Shown here in pieces: positions 58,785-64,000 of a DNA stretch of 64,000 bases. Every line of letters begins with the position of its first letter. The first letter of the stretch is position 1. The DNA is taken from NCBI RefSeq assembly GCF_000147815.2, contig NC_015957.1:2542001-2606000 (forward strand), read 5' to 3'. A model generated the notes under the pieces. It saw only the letters and a list, made by a program, of their open reading frames with translations. It ran no database searches and had not been told where the DNA came from. The translations under genes were made by a program, and so were the position numbers. Source of the stretch: Streptomyces violaceusniger Tu 4113 (GTDB taxonomy: Bacteria > Actinomycetota > Actinomycetes > Streptomycetales > Streptomycetaceae).

Positions 58785-59214
58785 CGCTCCCGGCCTGCCA
58801 CGGCGGGGGGCCGATCTGCGGCAGCACCGGATCCGTACCGGTGGGGCCGCCGGTCACGACGTCGATGGCGCCGCCGCCTCCGTCGTGGTCGCTGCCCGCC
58901 GTGCCACGGCTCAGCAGCAGGGTATTGAGGGTGCGGTCGACCTCCAGCCAGGAGTCCGCCGAGGAGTTGTCGATGACCACAAGGCCGTTATGCGGCCCGG
59001 TGACCACCGTGGGGGTGTCGTCCGGCTCGCAGTCCTCCCGCGGGGTGCTGTCCACGGGCGCGGGCGTCGCCTTGGCGGAGACCGCGGCGCCCGCGCACAG
59101 GACGCCCGCGGTGGCCGCGAGGATGAGCCCGGCCGTGGACGGACGGGACGAGCCGGTGTCTTTTCCGGGCTTACGGCGCCGGCCGGGGCCGGGCCCGAGG
59201 AATGTCGAGGGCAT
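58777..59214 (-). CDS. Hypothetical exported or membrane-tethered protein
   Basis: 145 residues. A basic N-region (RRRKPGKDTGSSRP) precedes a hydrophobic segment (AGLILAATAGVLCAGAAVSA, about 28-47), giving a signal anchor. The outside part is Asp/Thr/Gly-rich with TPTVVTGPHNGLVVIDNSSA, DSWLEVDRTLNTLLL and a GG-rich tail. No family is recognised. It overlaps the transporter start, so it is probably made with it. Confidence 0.55.
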   Translation of the reverse strand: MPSTFLGPGPGRRRKPGKDTGSSRPSTAGLILAATAGVLCAGAAVSAKATPAPVDSTPREDCEPDDTPTVVTGPHNGLVVIDNSSADSWLEVDRTLNTLLLSRGTAGSDHDGGGGAIDVVTGGPTGTDPVLPQIGPPPWQAGSGD

Positions 59215-59230
59215 ACCGCGCGGCCCCGGC

Positions 59231-60094
59231 TCAGACCCTGGCGGGCTGACGGTGGCCGTGGTGCCTGCTGATGTTCTTCTCCAGCAGTTCCGTGGCGCCC
59301 TTGACCCCGATGGCCGCGGCCTCCCGGGTGTCCGGCAGCCGCCCGTCCGCCGTTTTGAGATCGCTCAGCGCCCCGTCGATCGCCCCATGGGCGGCGAAGA
59401 GGCAAGGGGTGCTGTAAATGGCGACATCCACCCCCAGGTCGGACAGCTCGGACAGCGAGAGCCGTGGCGACTTCCCGCCCGCGATCTGGTTGAACAGCAG
59501 GGGTTTGTCGCCGATGACCTTGCGGACCTTGCGGATCCACTCCACGCTGCGCACCCCGTCGACGAGGACGACATCCGCGTCCGTCTCCGCCAGCGCGGCC
59601 GCCCGCCGCAGGATCTCGGGCTCCTCGGTGGCGTCCGTGCGCGCCACCACCACCATGTCCTTCCTGCTGCTCAGCACCAGTTGGAGCTTTTCGAGGTACT
59701 CCTCGAGCGGCAGGGTCAGCTTGCCCTCCGCGTGGCCGCAGCGGCGCGGGCGCCGCTGGTCCTCCAGGATCACCCCACAGGCCCCGGTGCGCTCCAGTCG
59801 CTGCACCACATGGCAGGCGACCTCGGGATCCACATAGCCGTCGTCGATGTCCACGAGCAGATGGTGCTCGGGGAAGGCGAGACGCAGCCGCTCCACGAAG
59901 GCGAGCATGTCGGGCCAGGCGATGAAGCCGATGTCGGGCAGCCCGTAATGTGATGCGGCGAACCCGAATCCGGATACGAAGAAGCCGTTGTAGTGCTGTG
60001 CGGCGATGGACGCCGAGTACATGTCGTAGATGCCGATGAGAGGTGTGGTGCCGGATGAACTGATGGCCTTTCGGAGGGCATTGCCATAGAGCAT
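59231..60094 (-). CDS. PEP mutase/isocitrate lyase-superfamily enzyme
   Basis: 287 residues, TIM barrel. Metal and substrate motifs: PLIGIYDMYSASIAAQHYNG at the start, LLVDIDDGYVDPEVACHVVQ near 80-99, GVILEDQRRPRRCGH near 107-121 (the Cys-Gly-His loop of isocitrate lyase and methylisocitrate lyase), and VVARTDATEE near 148. The family includes phosphonopyruvate mutases and oxaloacetate decarboxylases. GGRPRRCGH instead of EDKVF/SLNTS-type motifs leaves the reaction open. AAGGGG precedes the ATG. It is divergent from an MHS transporter. Confidence 0.8.
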   Translation of the reverse strand: MLYGNALRKAISSSGTTPLIGIYDMYSASIAAQHYNGFFVSGFGFAASHYGLPDIGFIAWPDMLAFVERLRLAFPEHHLLVDIDDGYVDPEVACHVVQRLERTGACGVILEDQRRPRRCGHAEGKLTLPLEEYLEKLQLVLSSRKDMVVVARTDATEEPEILRRAAALAETDADVVLVDGVRSVEWIRKVRKVIGDKPLLFNQIAGGKSPRLSLSELSDLGVDVAIYSTPCLFAAHGAIDGALSDLKTADGRLPDTREAAAIGVKGATELLEKNISRHHGHRQPARV

Positions 60095-60347
60095 GATGTC
60101 CCCTTGAGTTCGGTGCCTTTCGGCGTTGCGTGATGGTTATGTGTCCGCGCGGTTCGGTTTACGGAAGGCCAAAAAACAGTAAAGCAACCCGCCGGGTTCC
60201 CTGAAGATGCCCGGCCCGGCTCGGGTTGGGGTCGAACACCCCTTGAGCGCCCTGGCCCGCGTTCCCCGGGTGGTCTGCGACACGCCTGGCATGCCCCGGC
60301 CTTCGCGGGGTATGCGCAACAAGCCTGTCCACTGAAAAGAGTTGCTC

Positions 60348-61811
60348 GTGCCTGTCCCGACCGATGTCGAAGCCTCCGCGTCCGCACCCTCCCGGCACCA
60401 CCTGCTCTGGCGTGCTGTCCAGCGACGCAAGAACCCTCCACTGCGCCGGAGCGACATCACGGTCACCGAAGAGAAGACCGTCCGGAAAGCGGTGAAGGCC
60501 GCCGCACTGGGAAACGCCATGGAATGGTTCGACTTCGGGATCTACAGCTATCTCGCGGTCACCATCGGCAAAGTCTTCTTCCCGTCCGGTAATGGCACGG
60601 TCCAGGTGCTCTCCTCCCTCGCGACATTCGCGGTGGCCTTTCTGGTCCGCCCGGTGGGAGGCATGTTCTTCGGACCCCTGGGCGACCGGATCGGCCGTAA
60701 GAAGGTCCTGTCCTTCACCATGATCATGATGGCGTCCAGCACGCTCGCCATCGGGCTGATCCCCGGCTATGCCGCCATCGGCTTCTGGTCACCGGCGCTG
60801 CTCATCCTCTTCCGTATGCTCCAGGGATTCTCCACCGGCGGGGAATACGGCGGCGCCTCCACCTTCATCGCCGAATACGCGCCCGACAAGCGCCGTGGGT
60901 ACTTCGGCAGCTTTCTGGAGTTCGGCACGCTGATCGGCTACACCGCGGCGGCCGGACTGGTCACCATCCTGACCGTGACGCTCGCCGACTCCTCCATGAA
61001 TTCCTGGGGTTGGCGCATCCCGTTCCTGGCCGCCGCGCCGATCGGCCTCGTCGGGCTGTATCTGCGGCTGAAGCTGGACGACACCCCCGCCTTCCAGAAG
61101 CTGGAGGACGAGGGCTCCACCAGCGCCGGGGAGCGCGAGAGCCTGCCGTTCTGGCAGGTGTTCCGCACCCAGTGGCGTGCGATGGCGCTGTGCATCGCGC
61201 TGGTCGCCGCGTACAACATCACCGACTACATGCTGCTGTCCTACATGCCGACCTATCTGTCGGACACCCTCCACTACAGCAGCACCAGCGCCCTGGTCTC
61301 GATCATCATCGTGATGCTGGTGCTCATGGCGGCCATCACCTTCGTCGGCCGGTACTCCGACCGCATCGGCCGCAAGCCCGTGCTGATGGCCGGGTCCGTG
61401 GGCTTCCTGGTGCTCGCCGTGCCGTGCTTCCTGCTCATCAAGCAGGGCGGGGTGGTCCCGGTCTTCGCCGGGCTGCTGCTCCTGGGGCTGTGTCTGCTGC
61501 CGTATGTGAGCGTGATGTCCGCCTCGCTGCCCGCGCTCTTCCCGACGAATGTGCGCTACGGCTCGCTCTCCATCGCCTTCAACATCTCCGTCTCGCTCTT
61601 CGGCGGCACCACGCCGCTGGTGACCGAGGGCCTGATCAGCAGCACCGGGGACGATCTGATGCCCGCCTACTACACGATGCTCGCCGCCGTCGTCGGCATC
61701 ATCGCCGCCGCCGTGATGAAGGAGACGGCGCGGAAGCCGCTGGAGGGCTCGCCGCCCGCCGTGGCCACCAAGGAGGAGGCCATCGCGCTCGTGGAGTCCC
61801 AGCGCTCCTGA
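60348..61811 (+). CDS. MHS-family (ProP-like) proton symporter
   Basis: 487 residues, 12 membrane helices. MFS loop motifs: GNAMEWFDFGIYSYLAVTIG near 54-73 (MHS hallmark), FGPLGDRIGRKKVLSFTMIM near 107-126, and GRYSDRIGRKPVLMAGSVGF near 329-348. The family imports betaine, proline, dicarboxylates or citrate. I chose the GTG at 60348, six bases after AAAGAG; TTG 60342 is too close. Divergence from the PEP-mutase-type gene suggests import of its substrate (inference). Confidence 0.88.
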   Translation: MPVPTDVEASASAPSRHHLLWRAVQRRKNPPLRRSDITVTEEKTVRKAVKAAALGNAMEWFDFGIYSYLAVTIGKVFFPSGNGTVQVLSSLATFAVAFLVRPVGGMFFGPLGDRIGRKKVLSFTMIMMASSTLAIGLIPGYAAIGFWSPALLILFRMLQGFSTGGEYGGASTFIAEYAPDKRRGYFGSFLEFGTLIGYTAAAGLVTILTVTLADSSMNSWGWRIPFLAAAPIGLVGLYLRLKLDDTPAFQKLEDEGSTSAGERESLPFWQVFRTQWRAMALCIALVAAYNITDYMLLSYMPTYLSDTLHYSSTSALVSIIIVMLVLMAAITFVGRYSDRIGRKPVLMAGSVGFLVLAVPCFLLIKQGGVVPVFAGLLLLGLCLLPYVSVMSASLPALFPTNVRYGSLSIAFNISVSLFGGTTPLVTEGLISSTGDDLMPAYYTMLAAVVGIIAAAVMKETARKPLEGSPPAVATKEEAIALVESQRS

Positions 61812-61969
61812 GCTCCCCTTCCCCGGGCGGTGTCTCCGCGCCTCCATTACCTCGGCGGTAATCGACCCCCGTCCGCGACGGCGGCAGGGTTGAGGCATCG
61901 GGTTCCGGGCCGGCGCCCTCCGGTCCGGGACCCGGGTCCGACCAGGGGATTTCATGGAGGAGTAACCAC

Positions 61970-62341
61970 ATGACGCAGTACGAAACCGCCGTCGCCCGCT
62001 ACTTCGAGGCGTGGAACGCCACCGGCCCCGAGGCCCGCGCCAAGGCCATCGCCGCCGCCTGGATCGAGGACGGCGGCTACACCGACCCGCTGGCCGAGGC
62101 GCGGGGCCATGAGCAGCTCGCCGCCGTCATCGCCGGGGCCCGGGAGCAGTTCCCCGGCCATGAGTTCCGGCTCACCGGCGCCGTGGACGGCCACCACGAC
62201 ATGGCCCGCTTCTGCTGGGAGCTGGTCTCCACGGCCGACGGCTCCGCCCCGGTCGCGGCGACCGATGTGATCACCCTGGCCGAGGACGGCCGGATCCGCT
62301 CCGTCCTCGGCTTCCTGGACCGGGTCCCTACGACCGGCTGA
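61970..62341 (+). CDS. SnoaL/NTF2-like protein
   Basis: 123 residues: VARYFEAWNATGPEARAKAI, IEDGGYTDPLAEARGHEQLA near 32-51, then HDMARFCWELVSTADGSAPV, ending EDGRIRSVLGFLDRVPTTG. This is the alpha+beta barrel of NTF2/SnoaL proteins (isomerases, cyclases or binding proteins). The start has GGAGG. The end overlaps the convergent regulator gene by 14 bases. In Streptomyces, such pairs of NTF2 protein and MmyB regulator recur. Confidence 0.85.
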   Translation: MTQYETAVARYFEAWNATGPEARAKAIAAAWIEDGGYTDPLAEARGHEQLAAVIAGAREQFPGHEFRLTGAVDGHHDMARFCWELVSTADGSAPVAATDVITLAEDGRIRSVLGFLDRVPTTG

Positions 62342-63131
62342 ACTCTCCCAGCGCGGCGGCGGTCTCCGGGTCGGCCGGGAGGAACGTCTCGATGGCCAGC
62401 TCGGAGACCGTGACGTCCATCGGGGTGTTGAAGGTCGCGATCGTCGAGATGAACGACAGCACCCGCCCGCCGTGCTCGATCATCATCGGCAGGGCGAAGG
62501 GCGGGGTGTCACCGGCGGTCGCCGTCTCCCGGCCGCCGGTCTCGGGCAGCGGATAGGCGGCCACCTCGTCGTAGAGCGCGCGCAGCGGCGAGGAGCGCAT
62601 CAGCGCAAGCTGCCGGTCCATCTGGTCCAGCAGATGGCCACGCCATTCGCGGAGGTTGCGGATGCGCGGGGCGAGACCCTCGGGGTGGAGGGTGAGGCGC
62701 ATCGCGTTCAGCGGCGGCTTCAGCAGATGCTCCGCCACCCCCTCCAGGAGCGCCGCGATGCCCCGGTTGGCCGCCAGCACCCCATAGGTGCCGTCCACCA
62801 CGAGCGCCGGATACGGCTCGTAGCCCGTCAGCAGCCGCTCCAGCGATGCGCGCAGGGCGCTCATCGAAGGGTCGTCCACCGACCGCTCCGGATAGTGCGG
62901 GGCGTAACCGGCGGCGATCAGCAGGGCGTTGCGCTCGCGGACGGGGACGTCGAGATGGTCGGCGAGCCGGAGCACCATCGCCTGGCTGGGCCGCGACCGG
63001 CCGGTCTCGATGAAGCTGATGTGGCGGGCGGAGGAGTCGGCGCGCAGCGCGAGCTCGAGCTGGCTCAACCGGCGGCGGTCCCGCCACTCGCGCAGCAGTG
63101 TGCCCACCCGGGGCGGCGCGGCAGTCGTCAT
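62328..63131 (-). CDS. MmyB-type XRE regulator
   Basis: 267 residues. Helix-turn-helix: LREWRDRRRLSQLELALRAD with SSARHISFIETGRSRPS near 12-48. A MmyB-like PAS-fold ligand domain follows (YPALVVDGTYGVLAANRGIA near 105, then LNAMRLTLHPEGLAPRIRNL). MmyB activates methylenomycin genes, and the domain binds fatty-acid-like ligands. The ATG at 63131 is preferred over longer readings, as the family starts just before the helix-turn-helix. Confidence 0.88.
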   Translation of the reverse strand: MTTAAPPRVGTLLREWRDRRRLSQLELALRADSSARHISFIETGRSRPSQAMVLRLADHLDVPVRERNALLIAAGYAPHYPERSVDDPSMSALRASLERLLTGYEPYPALVVDGTYGVLAANRGIAALLEGVAEHLLKPPLNAMRLTLHPEGLAPRIRNLREWRGHLLDQMDRQLALMRSSPLRALYDEVAAYPLPETGGRETATAGDTPPFALPMMIEHGGRVLSFISTIATFNTPMDVTVSELAIETFLPADPETAAALGEFSRS

Positions 63132-63210
63132 GAGCTGAAGGTAGCCGACACCGGGCGCGCCCATGGCAGGGTGGAAGGGCCACCGGTCACCCGCGACGAA
63201 GGGATGTGTC

Positions 63211-63522
63211 ATGGCAGTCCAGCCACTCACCGACCAGGAGATCCAGCAGCGTGTGGAGCAGCTTCCCGGCTGGTCGTTCGCGGACGACCGGCTCTCGCGG
63301 ACGTATGTCTTCAAGGGGCATCCGCAGGCGGCCGGGATGGTGGCGGAGATCGCCACGATCCAGGAGGAGCTCGACCACCACTCCGATCTGACCCTCGGCT
63401 ACAACAAGGTCGGCGTCTCGGTGAACACCCACAGCGCCGGGGGCAAGGTGACCGGGCTCGACTTCGAGCTCGCCGGCCGGATCGAGGAGATCGCCCCGCA
63501 GCACGGCGCCCGCGCCGACTGA
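63211..63522 (+). CDS. 4a-hydroxytetrahydrobiopterin dehydratase (pterin-4a-carbinolamine dehydratase)
   Basis: 103 residues, the normal length. LDHHSDLTLGYNKVGVSVNT holds the HH pair and downstream His of the active site; LPGWSFADDRLSRTYVFK is the conserved N-terminal segment. It dehydrates the pterin carbinolamine made by aromatic amino acid hydroxylases. The start ATG follows GAAGGG. No hydroxylase is nearby. Confidence 0.93.
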   Translation: MAVQPLTDQEIQQRVEQLPGWSFADDRLSRTYVFKGHPQAAGMVAEIATIQEELDHHSDLTLGYNKVGVSVNTHSAGGKVTGLDFELAGRIEEIAPQHGARAD

Positions 63523-63568
63523 CCGGCCGGGCTCGCGTCGCCGCCTGACCGGCTGAACAGGGCCCAGG

Positions 63569-64000
63569 TCACCCCCGGGCGTCCCGGAAGCGGGCCAGGC
63601 CCTCCTGGAGGTCCACGATCGGGCCGGGGTAGTCCAGCCGGTCCCGCTCGGCCTTCGGCAGCCGCCAGGGCGTATGGACGCCGGAGCCGGTCACCTCGGC
63701 CAGCTCCGGCACCCAGCGCCGCACATACGCGCCGTCCGGGTCGAACCGCCGGGCCTGCGTCAGCGGATTGAGGACCCGGTTGGGACGGGTGTCGGTGCCG
63801 GTGCCCGCCGCCCACTGCCAGTTGAGCTGGTTGTTGGCCAGATCCCCGTCCACCAGCAGGTCCAGGAAGTGCCGGGCGCCGATCCGCCAGTCCTGGTAGA
63901 GCGTCTTGGTGAGGAAGCCGGCCACCAGCAGCCGCGCCCGGTTGTGCATCCAGCCCTCGTGGCGCAACTGCCGCATCCCGGCGTCGACCAGCGGATAGCC
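63569..64000 (-). CDS. phr: Deoxyribodipyrimidine photolyase, 5' part beyond the window
   Basis: The C-terminal 143 residues are visible: GYPLVDAGMRQLRHEGWMHN, TKTLYQDWRIGARHFLDLLV, DLANNQLNWQWAAGTGTDTR, RVLNPLTQARRFDPDGAYVR. These are the FAD-binding and DNA-binding hallmarks of class I CPD photolyases, including the WQW segment of the electron-transfer Trp chain. It repairs UV cyclobutane dimers using blue light. Confidence 0.93.
   Translation of the reverse strand, partial: GYPLVDAGMRQLRHEGWMHNRARLLVAGFLTKTLYQDWRIGARHFLDLLVDGDLANNQLNWQWAAGTGTDTRPNRVLNPLTQARRFDPDGAYVRRWVPELAEVTGSGVHTPWRLPKAERDRLDYPGPIVDLQEGLARFRDARG

Overview
The window is very G+C-rich actinobacterial chromosome. A complete eight-gene spore-pigment (whiE-type) polyketide cluster, class F sortase, a DUF397/XRE/ATPase trio, several SpoIIE-type phosphatases, an ANTAR protein and a perfect DasR-type operator all point to Streptomyces or a very close relative. 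No rRNA, tRNA or CRISPR array was seen.

Layout. 0-5 kb: a partial methyltransferase, an IS30-type transposase remnant, a CBS protein, a DUF2795 protein, a broken release-factor-like gene, a small holin-like membrane protein and a DinB-fold protein. 4.6-13.4 kb: a stress block with a DJ-1/PfpI protein translationally coupled to a large-subunit catalase, a PoxB-like thiamine-diphosphate enzyme, an F420-type oxidoreductase, PAS/GAF and GAF/ANTAR sensors and a hemerythrin. Six genes of this first 13 kb have upstream elements resembling the SigB-type promoter (GNNT, 15-16 bases, GGGTAC-like). 13.5-20.3 kb: an aminotransferase-like protein lacking the PLP lysine, a metallo-beta-lactamase-fold hydrolase with a long tandem-repeat N-terminus, a secreted beta-helix protein, an O-methyltransferase, and a class F sortase beside a repeat-rich surface protein that looks like its substrate.

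20.6-27.7 kb: the spore-pigment cluster. Seven genes on the minus strand (whiE ORFI, II, KSalpha, CLF, ACP, aromatase and cyclase homologues) mostly overlap or nearly touch; the FAD hydroxylase (ORFVIII) diverges from them. 28-33 kb: an HxlR/enoyl-CoA hydratase pair around a nested palindrome, an IS630-type remnant, DedA, UlaG-like and membrane dipeptidase genes. 33.1-36 kb: an alpha/beta hydrolase and FAD monooxygenase operon, divergent from a TetR gene that is preceded by five 15-bp palindromic repeats.

36-38.2 kb: a three-gene operon of exported proteins (two jelly-roll, polysaccharide-lyase-like proteins and a fibronectin III-like lipoprotein) behind a perfect DasR dre core, the best candidate for an undescribed system. 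38.3-44.8 kb: a frameshifted acetyltransferase, then a GAF/PAS/GAF/PP2C/ATPase phosphatase coupled to a XylFGH-like sugar transporter. 44.9-51.2 kb is a worn accessory region: a small exported protein, the Scr1-type trio with a damaged ATPase, two inverted fragments of a zinc-ribbon gene, a frameshifted serine recombinase, a LysR/SDR pair, and fused remnants of a PLP enzyme and a trypsin-STAND ATPase. 51.2-64 kb: an isoaspartyl-methyltransferase-like gene, a holin/phosphodiesterase fusion, an APC permease, a membrane SpoIIE phosphatase, an SBF transporter, a PEP-mutase-family enzyme divergent from an MHS transporter, an NTF2-like protein, a MmyB-type regulator, a pterin dehydratase and a partial photolyase.
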